From Clostridiales bacterium GWF2_38_85 (GTDB lineage Bacteria; Bacillota; Clostridia; Oscillospirales; CAG-382), in the NCBI GenBank assembly GCA_001797275.1, contig MGOY01000012.1, positions 1 through 35,459 of the forward strand: a stretch of DNA of 35,459 nucleotides, in the 5' to 3' direction. This document shows positions 1 through 6,867 of the stretch, in pieces. The stretch's first letter is position 1, and each line of letters begins with the position of its first letter. The notes beneath the pieces are model-generated. The model was not told where the DNA came from and did no database searches. It was given only the letters and a program-made list of their open reading frames with translations. The position numbers were made by a program, and so were the translations under genes.

Positions 1-44
1 GAATGGAGAGCAGGTATTTAAAATTAATTAATCTTTAATAATCG

Positions 45-73
45 TTGACTATATTATGGGATTGTGATATTAT
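45..73 (+). promoter_or_regulatory. Candidate sigma-A promoter for the small-gene array
   Basis: TTGACT at 45-50 and TATTAT at 68-73 are separated by 17 bases. It lies about 70 bases upstream of the first gene of the array and is the only strong promoter-like pair I saw at the left end, so it could serve the whole array. Bases 1-44 show nothing recognisable. Inferred from sequence only. Confidence 0.5.
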
Positions 74-144
74 TTTAAATATATTGAGGAAAAATCAATT
101 TAGCATTATTTATAATAGTGGACAGAAAAAGGAGAGATACAACC

Positions 145-657
145 ATGGAAAAGAAAACAGAATTTACTATCGAAGAATTCAAATTAGAGCAACCAATTTA
201 TGTGGTAGGTCGTACAGTTAGAGTAACACATGGTACACCTGAATGTTTTCCCGCAATAAGTGCGTTAAAGGCTAATTTTCTTGCTAATGATGTCCCGTCG
301 ATAATAACCAACATACAAAAACCGGTTATTAGATTTGGTATTTGCAAAGATCATCACGTTCCAAGTGAAGGTCTTATAGAATTCACTTATATGATAGGCG
401 TTCAGACCACAGGACAGACGTTTGAGAATTTAATTGATGATATGGAACTACATATTATACCGGAAGGTGATTATGTCCGTATTAAAGTATCAGCTCCCGA
501 TGCTGATACAGCTATCGGAACTGCATATGTAAATTTAAGTAATTGGTTCAATGAATCAACTGAATGGGCAGGCGCTGGCGAATTTGAAGTTTATCCAAAT
601 GAATCTACAGACGCTGAAATGGAATTTTGGAATGGACTTAAAAGAAAGAATTTTTGA
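145..657 (+). CDS. GyrI-like / effector-binding-domain protein
   Basis: 170-aa protein resembling the GyrI-like small-molecule-binding (AraC effector-binding, COG3708-type) family: a stand-alone ligand-binding domain without a DNA-binding domain. Recognition rests on the overall pattern, including the stretches VRVTHGTPECFPAISALK, LIEFTYMIGV and the C-terminal FEVYPNES. The ATG at 145 is preceded by AGGAGAG at 130-136, so I prefer it to the in-frame upstream GTG at 118. It is the first gene of a same-strand run of small, unrelated genes, and a repeat element follows its stop. Such proteins bind drugs or metabolites; the ligand cannot be told from the sequence. Confidence 0.75.
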   Translation: MEKKTEFTIEEFKLEQPIYVVGRTVRVTHGTPECFPAISALKANFLANDVPSIITNIQKPVIRFGICKDHHVPSEGLIEFTYMIGVQTTGQTFENLIDDMELHIIPEGDYVRIKVSAPDADTAIGTAYVNLSNWFNESTEWAGAGEFEVYPNESTDAEMEFWNGLKRKNF

Positions 658-658
658 T

Positions 659-708
659 GCTCAATATAAGCATAATCCGAAGTCAAGCGTTTTTATTATG
701 TAATATTA
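659..708 (+). repeat. Array repeat element, copy A
   Basis: Begins one base after the stop of the GyrI-like gene. It contains ATAAGCATAATCCGAAG (666-682) followed by TCAAGCGTTTTTATTATGTAA. GCTC at 659-662 partly pairs with the AGC of AAGCG. The 3' half matches copy G (AGCGTTTT, ATTATGTAA). See the findings for the cassette hypothesis. Confidence 0.8.
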
Positions 709-766
709 AATAAAACAATATTGCAAATTAAATCGACTCACTATTTATAATTGGAGGTAGAACATA

Positions 767-1156
767 ATGTCAAAGTACCCGCAATTCACTATGTCATTCA
801 GCATAGGACCTACGAACAAAGATCGAATTGATGCTTTTGAAATATATCATAAAGCTTTCAAAGCAAAGAAACTTTCAGAAAGCACACCATCCAACAGTGA
901 TGATATCCATATTATGATGAACATATACGGACTTGATATTTTAATTGGTCCGGGTAAAGTAACAGGGACTGGTTTTGAAGGTGCTTTATCCTGTGAAATT
1001 CGTTTTGACGAAGAGGACGATTTTCATCAAGCTTATGATGGAATAAGCAAAGATGCTCAAAGTCATTCTATTGAAGGTCCATATCCATGGGCAACGCTGC
1101 TAGGTCTTGTGGTTGATAAGTTCGGTATTGGATGGGCTCTTTATTATAACGAATAA
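767..1156 (+). CDS. VOC-superfamily (PhnB/glyoxalase-like) protein
   Basis: 129-aa protein of the vicinal-oxygen-chelate fold, PhnB/DNA-binding-uncharacterised subtype. The typical middle (DIHIMMNIYGLDILIGPG) and the C-terminal signature (WATLLGLVVDKFGIGWALYY) are present; the ending around F-G-W-x-L is characteristic of PhnB-like proteins. The start is supported by GGAGG at 752-756. Members of this family act as dimers in resistance or metal-dependent isomerisation, but many, including this subtype, have no assigned substrate. It is the second unit of the array and shares neither operon logic nor pathway with its neighbours. Confidence 0.85.
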   Translation: MSKYPQFTMSFSIGPTNKDRIDAFEIYHKAFKAKKLSESTPSNSDDIHIMMNIYGLDILIGPGKVTGTGFEGALSCEIRFDEEDDFHQAYDGISKDAQSHSIEGPYPWATLLGLVVDKFGIGWALYYNE

Positions 1157-1163
1157 TTATATC

Positions 1164-1229
1164 CTCGAAAATAAGCATAATCCGAAGCCGAGAGTTTTTT
1201 AGAATAGAAAGTTCAATCATCATTTAATT
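1164..1229 (+). repeat. Array repeat element, copy B (longest form)
   Basis: Follows the VOC gene by 7 bases. CTCG (1164-1167) and CGAG (1188-1191 region) flank the ATAAGCATAATCCGAAG core (1171-1187) and are followed by a T6 run. The 3' part AGAATAGAAAGTTCAATC is shared with copy E. With the T-run it could also work as an intrinsic terminator. Confidence 0.85.
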
Positions 1230-1279
1230 TGTATAGCACACAATATATCATGATGTATCATGAAAGTGGGCAAGAGAAA

Positions 1280-1837
1280 ATGAGCGAAATTAAATTGATT
1301 AAGCCATCTGCTGAGTATGCAGCGAAAATTGCTGAGTACCGGGACGAATTTATTACTTATAATGATTATTTTACTGTTTGCGACGTTAATAGAATACCGG
1401 GTGCAGAACGCATTTTAGAGTTTGATCGTGCGATTGATTGGATTGAAAATTGTCGGTTGTGCGAACATGCCGAAACAAATCCATATGAGGATTGCCCTAT
1501 TGCGACGCAATATATAGCGGTTCGTAAGAGTGATGACAGGATTGTTGGAATGATACATTTGCGGCATGAGCTTAGTAATGAAGAATTACGCAATTTTGAC
1601 GGTAATATAGGTTATTCAGTCCGTCCGAGCGAGCGCCTGAAAGGTTACGCAAAGGAACTGTTGAGGTTATGTCTTGAAAAAGCAAGAGAATACCGCCTTG
1701 AAAAGGTGTTGCTTTGCTGCGTTGACACAAACTTAGGTAGCCGCAAGGCTATTCTTGCAAATGGTGGCGAATATGAATGCACAAATTACGGCGAGGAATC
1801 TCGCTTGCACGTGGAATTGTATTGGATTTTAATTTGA
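1280..1837 (+). CDS. GNAT-family N-acetyltransferase
   Basis: 185-aa GCN5-related N-acetyltransferase. The acetyl-CoA-binding motif A is seen as GYSVRPSERLKGYAKELL (R-x-x-G-x-A type), followed by a helix with LCLEKAREY and the motif-B region VDTNLGSRKAILANGGEYE, typical of the RimJ/YjcK-like group. The start at 1280 (MSEIKL) is preferred because homologous GNATs begin near here; an in-frame ATG at 1250 is an alternative and neither has a strong RBS. Third unit of the array. The acceptor substrate is unknown. The 160 bases after it lack the array repeat. Confidence 0.9.
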   Translation: MSEIKLIKPSAEYAAKIAEYRDEFITYNDYFTVCDVNRIPGAERILEFDRAIDWIENCRLCEHAETNPYEDCPIATQYIAVRKSDDRIVGMIHLRHELSNEELRNFDGNIGYSVRPSERLKGYAKELLRLCLEKAREYRLEKVLLCCVDTNLGSRKAILANGGEYECTNYGEESRLHVELYWILI

Positions 1838-1981
1838 AACCTCAAGCTGCAAGCATGTATGACTTTTCTATAAGTGATTTTTCTAAGGAAGAGTATCGAA
1901 TTTAGAACGTTAGGCGTTATTAACATACGAGTATAATCAAGAGAAAAAAAGAAAGCCAACAAAATTATAGGAAGTGTTTCT

Positions 1982-2267
1982 ATGAACATACTTAGAATTG
2001 GAAAACAATTTTACCCCAGGTATCCGTTTTTATTTTCTTTATGATAATCTTATAAATCACCCAAAAGGTTGCTTTGACGGTTATCATTCAATAAAGATTA
2101 AAGATGAATTGATCCTGTCAAATTTTTTGTATGCTTGTGTAATTACAAAAAAATATAAATGCGAGCTTGAATTTCTTATTCCAACCGATGTTAGTAAAAA
2201 AGTAGTTTATCTTTCAACGGAAAATTTGATTATGATGGATTGGGCTGATAAGCATATAATTATTTAA
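1982..2267 (+). CDS. Small hypothetical protein, start disrupted or TTG-initiated
   Basis: I do not recognise the family. The body is an 89-aa frame starting at a TTG at 1998 (ENNFTPGIRFYFLYDN...). An AGGAAG RBS at 1970-1975 precedes an ATG at 1982 in another frame, which runs into a stop after about 20 codons. Either the gene has lost a base near codons 4-6 or it uses the TTG without a good RBS. I lean to a recent frameshift. The C-terminal codons contain GATAAGCATATAAT, close to the array repeat core, and a full repeat follows the stop. Confidence 0.5.
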
Positions 2268-2311
2268 ACGCATTATAAGCATAATTTGATATTTAATCAT
2301 CAAAACATTTA
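2268..2311 (+). repeat. Array repeat element, copy D (short form)
   Basis: Starts at the stop codon: AACGC, then ATAAGCATAAT at 2275-2285, then an abbreviated 3' half (TTTAATCATCAAAACATTTA) equivalent to the GTTCAATCATCAT end of copy B with the middle missing. Confidence 0.75.
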
Positions 2312-2326
2312 TTAAGTGAGGTAACG

Positions 2327-2641
2327 ATGTTAGATAAAAGCATTCCATACATGAATATTATTATGAAATTACAGAGCAAACTAATTTCGTCACTTTCTGG
2401 CCCAGTTTTACCAAATGGGTATACATTCAGACTTTATAATGATGGTGACGAAATTCATTGGGCGAGAATTGAAACATCAGTTTTAGAATTTGAATCTGAA
2501 AATGATGCTTGCGATTATTTTACAAAAAAATTCATTCCTCATATTGATGAATTAAAGTCACGTTGTGTTTTTGTAATTAATCAAGAAGGATTACCTATTG
2601 CCAACAGTCGACTTCTTTCATTTTCCACAAAAAGATGGTGA
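2327..2641 (+). pseudogene. Truncated GNAT-like gene (5' portion)
   Basis: 104-aa frame with a good RBS (GTGAGGT at 2315-2321). Residues 1 to about 92 look like the N-terminal half of a GNAT acetyltransferase (LPNGYTFRLYNDGDEIHWARIE... FVINQEGLPIAN). The frame then changes character (SRLLSFSTKRW) and ends before any acetyl-CoA motif. The DNA after about 2605 in a second frame reads DFFHFPQKDGDGISIIYMKEGHL, which looks like the tail of something else. The simplest reading is a deletion that removed the 3' half of this gene and its repeat element. Unlikely to be active. Confidence 0.65.
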
Positions 2642-2678
2642 CGGAATTTCGATTATTTATATGAAAGAAGGTCATTTA

Positions 2679-3128
2679 ATGAGTATAATATTACTGAAAA
2701 AAGCTGAAGATTTAATCAATAAATGCACCGCACATACACGAGAATCGGGGCTTTCATTTGATTGGGTTATGACGTTGACAGATGAGTTGGGTTATCCGTC
2801 TGCTTCAATGATTACAGCTTCAAGAGCAGATGGAACAAATTGGATTGCTTTCTGTACGGGAATTGGCGCAAATAAACCAAACCGTATAAGAAAAGACCCG
2901 CGCGCTTGCATATATTTATTTGAAAACAAAAGCTTTTCGGGTATATCTTTAATAGGAAAAATCGAAATAATTACCGATTTAGAGGTTAAACGGCAAATGT
3001 GGTACGATGAATTGGCAGAACATTTTAATGGCTCGGAGGACGATGGGTTATGCGTTTTAATGTTTAAGCCAGAACGCTATAATATCTTTATAGATTATCA
3101 AACAATTCAAGGTGAATTTGTTAAGTGA
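2679..3128 (+). CDS. Pyridoxamine 5'-phosphate oxidase-like flavoprotein
   Basis: 149-aa split-barrel FMN-binding protein of the general-stress-protein-26 / PNPOx-like type. Visible features are GYPSASMITASRADG (strand pair), WIAFCTGIGANKPNRIRKDPRACIYLFE (the usual K-x-x-x-I-x-x-x-P region) and the closing FKPERYNIFIDY. The start at 2679 has AAGAAGG at 2664-2670; the longer upstream frame is discarded because it runs through the relic before it. Sixth unit of the array. Family members bind FMN or F420 and reduce or oxidise small substrates; which is unknown here. Confidence 0.85.
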   Translation: MSIILLKKAEDLINKCTAHTRESGLSFDWVMTLTDELGYPSASMITASRADGTNWIAFCTGIGANKPNRIRKDPRACIYLFENKSFSGISLIGKIEIITDLEVKRQMWYDELAEHFNGSEDDGLCVLMFKPERYNIFIDYQTIQGEFVK

Positions 3129-3164
3129 ACTATAAAAGAATTGATTATTTAGGTGGTGTTGAAG

Positions 3165-3674
3165 ATGAAAGACAAATATCTTTATTTGCTTGCTCAATTT
3201 GATAAAGAAACTCAGGAAATACTCACTGGATATTACGATATTCTCCAGCAAAATGGCTTTGTAGGAAATCAAACAAAAAACATACCTTACCATTTTACTT
3301 TGGGTAAAAAAGATATTGATTGTGAAAAACAACTGATAGACGACCTCGATAAAATATGCGCAAACACAGCTTGTATTGACATCCATCTTAGTCATATCGG
3401 ATTGTTTGGTTTAGGTGTATTATTTATTGCTCCAGACATGAATTTTGAATTACTTAAATTTCAGCAAAAATTCTTTCCCCATTGTGGAAATGGAGCCTAC
3501 AATTGGACTGCACACGCTACTTTGCTGTTAGATGAGCCAGAAAAAATTTTGAAAGCGCTTCCGATTATAGCTAAAAACTTTAAACCTTTTAAAACACGCA
3601 TCGAGAGTATCGGATTATATGAATTTTTTCCTATGCGTTTTATTAAAGAATGTATACTCAACAAAACAGTATAA
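3165..3674 (+). CDS. 2H phosphoesterase (LigT / 2'-5' RNA ligase-like)
   Basis: 169-aa protein with both catalytic HxT motifs of the 2H phosphoesterase superfamily: H43-F-T45 in YHFTLGK and H117-A-T119 in WTAHATLLL. Spacing and length fit the LigT/YjcG-like single-domain group, which cleaves or forms 2',5' or cyclic phosphodiester bonds in RNA or nucleotides. The ATG at 3165 follows AGGTGGTG (3151-3158), so the short upstream in-frame GTG/TTG codons are not used. The stop codon is part of repeat copy E. No RNA-processing partner lies next to it. Confidence 0.88.
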   Translation: MKDKYLYLLAQFDKETQEILTGYYDILQQNGFVGNQTKNIPYHFTLGKKDIDCEKQLIDDLDKICANTACIDIHLSHIGLFGLGVLFIAPDMNFELLKFQQKFFPHCGNGAYNWTAHATLLLDEPEKILKALPIIAKNFKPFKTRIESIGLYEFFPMRFIKECILNKTV

Positions 3675-3730
3675 GCATAATCCGAAATCGAGTGTTTTTT
3701 AAAATAGAAAGTTCAAGCGTCATATTAATT
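3669..3730 (+). repeat. Array repeat element, copy E (stop codon inside)
   Basis: GTATAAGCATAATCCGAA includes the TAA stop of the phosphoesterase. AAAACA (3663-3668) pairs with TGTTTT (3693-3698) around the core. The 3' half AAAATAGAAAGTTCAAGCG matches copy B. Confidence 0.85.
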
Positions 3731-3755
3731 ATATTTTTAGAGGAAGGTATTTATT

Positions 3756-4244
3756 ATGGCAAAAGTGATATTGATATGTGGGAAAATTTGTAGCGGCAAA
3801 ACCCGATATGCCAAATCTTTGTCAAAAATGAACTCTGCTGTTATACTTTCATCAGATGAAATTACCCTTGTTTTGTTTGGTTCAAATGGTGGACAAGAAC
3901 ATGGCTGTGTGGTTGATAAGTTGCAAAATTATCTTTATCAAAAATCATTAGAAATTGTTGATGTTGGAATCAATGTTATTCTGGATTGGGGCTTTTGGAC
4001 ACAAAAAGAAAGGCAGAAAGCAATTACATTTTTTGCAAAACATAATATTAATTTTGAGTGGCATTATATTGATTCGTCAGATGAGGTGTTGCGCGTAAAT
4101 CTCAATGAACGAAATCGTGAAATTGAAGAAGGTCGAACTCTATCCTATTATTTTCCTGACGAACTTATTAGTCGGTTTTGGGATATGTTTGAAGTTCCTT
4201 CAAAGGATGAAATGGACATTTGGGTTGATAATCGAATAGTATAA
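3756..4244 (+). CDS. P-loop kinase / ATP-binding protein (AAA_33-like)
   Basis: 162-aa nucleotide kinase-like ATPase. The Walker A is G9-K-I-C-S-G-K-T16. A SSDEITLVLFG stretch follows, then a hydrophobic strand ending in aspartate (INVILDWGFW) and the lid region RVNLNERNREIEEGR with its arginines. This pattern belongs to the small AAA_33/zeta-like kinase group that phosphorylates small molecules or sugars. RBS GAGGAAGG at 3741-3748. No antitoxin-like partner gene is adjacent, so a toxin role is not favoured. The stop lies inside repeat copy F. Confidence 0.85.
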   Translation: MAKVILICGKICSGKTRYAKSLSKMNSAVILSSDEITLVLFGSNGGQEHGCVVDKLQNYLYQKSLEIVDVGINVILDWGFWTQKERQKAITFFAKHNINFEWHYIDSSDEVLRVNLNERNREIEEGRTLSYYFPDELISRFWDMFEVPSKDEMDIWVDNRIV

Positions 4245-4275
4245 GCATAATTGGAAATTCAATCGTCACATTTAT
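4238..4275 (+). repeat. Array repeat element, copy F (internally deleted form)
   Basis: AGTATAAGCATAAT includes the stop of the kinase gene. It is then joined directly to GAAATTCAATCGTCACATTTA. Compared with copies B and E the middle ~23 bases are missing. Confidence 0.78.
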
Positions 4276-4317
4276 TATATTAATGCTCAGTAAAATCATT
4301 TTGAAAAGAGATTTATT

Positions 4318-5151
4318 ATGGCAGAATTTTTAGAAGCAGTCATTACTGAACTGACTCAAAATCACTCTGAATCTACTTTACATCAGTTATTATTCAAGAC
4401 AAGCGAAAAACTAATCAGAGGAGATGAGTTTTCAACTGAAGAAAAGAAATATATAACAGATAGATTCTTGAACAATATAAGCGATAAAAACGATATAGAA
4501 CGTTTCCATAAAATAATAGAAATTCCAAAAGACAGAGTAAATATGTATCCATTATTTTTTGTTCCGTCGGACAGCACCTATAAACGTATTACAGTTACAG
4601 GAGCTATGCCCAAAACACATATTTTTTCTGCAAATTCATATGAGTTGGAGATTCTCCGCATATTGACAATGTGGCGATCAGATGATGAGAGAGTACAAGA
4701 TATGATCATCAAGACTATCGACAGGCTGAAAACGATGTGTTTAGATAAGAAAAGCGATAAGGATGAAATATATGAAGTTTCAATTGCAGTCATACGTTTT
4801 ATAGCATTAGTTTTTCCTGATGAAAAACAATGGATTGGCAAATTATTTACTGGAGTACGCCAAGGAGGAAAAAGAACTGGTGCTGTTATGTATTATTATT
4901 TCTTAATGTTATCCCAACTCCATTTGCCAATGTCGGATGAAGAAATTCGGAACAATCAATGGCATTTTGAAAAAATGACAAAAATCGGAACTCACAGGTC
5001 TTACAAATTGAAATACGATAACATATTCGAGCCGATACGTACACATATTGCCCGTAATTGTTTATTACACTTTCCTGAATTTGAATATTTAAGAAAAATG
5101 AAATCATATATTGGAGCGGATGGAAATAAACATTTTGATGATGCCTACTAG
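4318..5151 (+). CDS. Hypothetical protein, 277 aa
   Basis: I do not recognise the family. The protein is soluble (no signal peptide or membrane segment), charged and mostly helical in character. An N-terminal helical part (EFLEAVITELTQNHSESTLHQLL) is followed by a central segment with EILRILTMWRSDDERVQDMIIKTIDRLK and a C-terminal part with HFPEFEYLRKMK. GAAAAGAGA at 4301-4309 precedes the ATG. At 277 aa it is the longest gene in the array. The stop is the first codon of repeat copy G. It could be a phage- or defence-related helical protein, but nothing in the sequence proves that. Confidence 0.7.
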   Translation: MAEFLEAVITELTQNHSESTLHQLLFKTSEKLIRGDEFSTEEKKYITDRFLNNISDKNDIERFHKIIEIPKDRVNMYPLFFVPSDSTYKRITVTGAMPKTHIFSANSYELEILRILTMWRSDDERVQDMIIKTIDRLKTMCLDKKSDKDEIYEVSIAVIRFIALVFPDEKQWIGKLFTGVRQGGKRTGAVMYYYFLMLSQLHLPMSDEEIRNNQWHFEKMTKIGTHRSYKLKYDNIFEPIRTHIARNCLLHFPEFEYLRKMKSYIGADGNKHFDDAY

Positions 5152-5188
5152 TATAAATCGTAAAGAGCGTTTTCATTATGTAACACTA
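5150..5188 (+). repeat. Array repeat element, copy G (3' half conserved)
   Basis: AGTATAA overlaps the stop of the 277-aa gene. The core is degraded (ATCGTAAAG), but GAGCGTTTTCATTATGTAACA matches the 3' half of copy A. This copy carries the clearest GAGCGTT arm. Confidence 0.65.
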
Positions 5189-5220
5189 GATTATTTAAAT
5201 AATATGGGGAGATGAAATAA

Positions 5221-5673
5221 ATGGCTGATAACAGATTTTTATCAGTGAGTGGGATTGTCGTAAAAGATAATAAAGTTTTGCTTGTAAGACAAGCGTATGG
5301 TGCAGCTAAAGGTTTACTAATAATTCCTGGTGGGTATTTAACAGAAGGCGAAATGCCGAATGTTGCACTTGAACGAGAAATATTAGAAGAAACTGGAATC
5401 ATAGCATCTACTGATAACCTAATAGCTATTCGTTTTTCAAAAAAGGATTGGTGGGCGATTTTTACCGTTAATTATGTTACCGGAGAGCCAATATCTGATG
5501 GTAACGAAAATAGCGAAGCGTTATTTCTTAATATAGATGACGCATTATTAAGAAATGATTTAACTTATACCACAAAAGAAATATTGAAAAATTACATATC
5601 AAAAAATAAGTTTACTCTGTCGGATTTTTGCCCATTCGGAATTGAACCGACACATTATCAACTGTATATATAA
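5221..5673 (+). CDS. NUDIX hydrolase
   Basis: 150-aa NUDIX pyrophosphohydrolase with a complete Nudix box at residues 38-60: G38, E44, R52-E53, E56-E57, G59 fit the GX5EX7REUXEEXGU rule. The N-terminal part FLSVSGIVVKDNKVLLVRQ is the usual first strand pair. GGGGAG at 5206-5211 supports the start. It hydrolyses a nucleoside diphosphate linked to an unknown group; it resembles general housecleaning members more than ADP-ribose-specific ones. Last unit of the array. Confidence 0.93.
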   Translation: MADNRFLSVSGIVVKDNKVLLVRQAYGAAKGLLIIPGGYLTEGEMPNVALEREILEETGIIASTDNLIAIRFSKKDWWAIFTVNYVTGEPISDGNENSEALFLNIDDALLRNDLTYTTKEILKNYISKNKFTLSDFCPFGIEPTHYQLYI

Positions 5674-5727
5674 CGCTCACTGATAAGCGTAATACGAAGC
5701 TAAGAGTGCTTAAGCAACGCTCTTTTT
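5672..5727 (+). repeat. Array repeat element, copy H, with terminator-like end
   Basis: Begins with the stop codon: AACGCTC, then GATAAGCGTAATACGAAG (core with two changes), then AAGAGTG, which pairs with CGCTCT (G-U allowed) before a T5 run at 5721-5726. This is the terminal copy of the array and looks like a transcription terminator. Confidence 0.7.
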
Positions 5728-5749
5728 CAAACATAAAAAAATATAATCA

Positions 5750-5930
5750 CATTGAGTCGTTGAGTCGTGCGAATTGCCAAAATGAGAGGTGATTTGTAAG
5801 GCAGCCGGTTCTTTTGTTATTGATACAGAATTAGGTAGTAGTGGACTGGAATTTGGTTTTTCCTGACTTGGCTCTACTACAGCAAAAGTAAATTATGCAG
5901 TAATGATTTTTATTGTATATAATAGACATT
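5750..5930 (+). pseudogene. Phage tape-measure gene relic, copy 1
   Basis: Reads AGSFVIDTELGSSGLEFGFS, stop, LGSTTAK from 5804, matching the N-terminus of phage tail tape-measure proteins (VIDTEL...SGLESGLSGLGS). The native RBS GAGAGGTGAT is retained at 5784-5793, but the start ATG has become AAG. It ends in unrelated sequence after about 5890. The 5751-5888 segment is a degenerate direct repeat of 9293-9430, so the two copies bracket the ABC transporter genes. Confidence 0.7.
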
Positions 5931-6006
5931 ATTAAAAATCAACCTTTGCATATTTATATAATGATAATATAGCAAGTGTGATTTATAAATGATATAATAT
6001 CTTTAT

Positions 6007-6041
6007 ACTTCGCGTAAGTGATCAGGTTTATAATGCGAAGC
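6007..6041 (+). promoter_or_regulatory. Leader inverted repeat and possible -10 upstream of ABC genes
   Basis: A TATAAT lies at 5993-5998 without a convincing -35. CTTCGC and GCGAAG (about 6008-6013 and 6036-6041) form an inverted repeat in the ~100-base leader of the transporter genes. A regulator-binding site or leader hairpin is possible. No two-component genes are adjacent. Confidence 0.3.
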
Positions 6042-6107
6042 ACTCATATGCGTGAAAGTATTTATAGATTTTTGCTCTAAAATATTATTTTGGTAGGAGA
6101 TACAAAT

Positions 6108-6866
6108 ATGGGGAATGCAATTTTAAAAACAGATCAACTGTGTAAAAGCTTTAAAAGCGGTACACAGGAGCAACAGGTATTAAAAAACATGGATATAGAA
6201 ATTTATGAAAGTGACTTTACCGTCATAATGGGTTCGTCCGGTGCGGGTAAATCCACTTTGCTATACGCTCTGTCCGGAATGGACAGACCTTCAAGCGGTT
6301 CTATTAAGTTTTTCGATGCGGAAATTGCAGGTCTGAATAATGACAAGCTGGCGATCTTTCGAAGACAGAATTGCGGTTTCGTGTTTCAACAAATGTTTTT
6401 GTTAGATAACATGAGTATTTTAGACAATATATTAGCAAGCGGATTGCTCACCGGAAGTGATAAAAAGCAAATAATTGCGAATGCGAAAGACTTGTTTACA
6501 AAGGTTGGATTAACAGAAACCATCTGGAGAAAATTTCCGACACAGCTTTCGGGCGGTGAAAATCAGCGCGCAGCAATCGTTCGGGCGTTAATTAACAAAC
6601 CGAAGGTTGTTTTTGCGGATGAACCGACCGGCGCATTAAATTCAGCGTCCGGAAAAGCGGTGCTGGATGTTTTAACCGATGTCAATGATAACGGTCAAAG
6701 CATTATCATGGTAACGCATGATCTGCATTCCGCAAGAAGAGGAAATCGGATTTTATACATAAAAGACGGTGTAATCAGCGGTGAATGCAATTTAGGTAAA
6801 TATGTTAGCGGTGATACTACACGCCACGAAAAACTTCGTACTTTCCTTTCCGAAATGGGGTGGTAG
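6108..6866 (+). CDS. ABC transporter ATP-binding protein (MacB/LolD/BceA type)
   Basis: 252-aa ATPase: Walker A G42-SSGAGKS, Q-loop FVFQQMFLLDNM, signature LSGGENQRA, Walker B VVFADEPTGALNS and switch MVTHD. The EPTGAL ending is typical of the MacB/LolD/FtsE subfamily that works with FtsX-like permeases. The ATG at 6108 sits 9 bases after TAGGAGA (6094-6100); an upstream in-frame TTG overlaps the RBS and is discarded. The permease gene starts one base after its stop, so the two are translationally coupled. Likely role: peptide-antibiotic resistance or export of a peptide or lipid, inferred from family. Confidence 0.93.
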   Translation: MGNAILKTDQLCKSFKSGTQEQQVLKNMDIEIYESDFTVIMGSSGAGKSTLLYALSGMDRPSSGSIKFFDAEIAGLNNDKLAIFRRQNCGFVFQQMFLLDNMSILDNILASGLLTGSDKKQIIANAKDLFTKVGLTETIWRKFPTQLSGGENQRAAIVRALINKPKVVFADEPTGALNSASGKAVLDVLTDVNDNGQSIIMVTHDLHSARRGNRILYIKDGVISGECNLGKYVSGDTTRHEKLRTFLSEMGW

Positions 6867-6867
6867 C

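Noticed and set aside
1909-1915. Canonical integron core GTTAGGC as proof of an attC site
   Set aside because: No complementary RYYYAAC or L''/L' boxes within the usual distance, and the other seven junctions do not carry the core.
3756-4244. Zeta-type toxin
   Set aside because: The P-loop kinase is compatible with that group, but no antitoxin-like gene is adjacent and the context is a set of unrelated enzymes.
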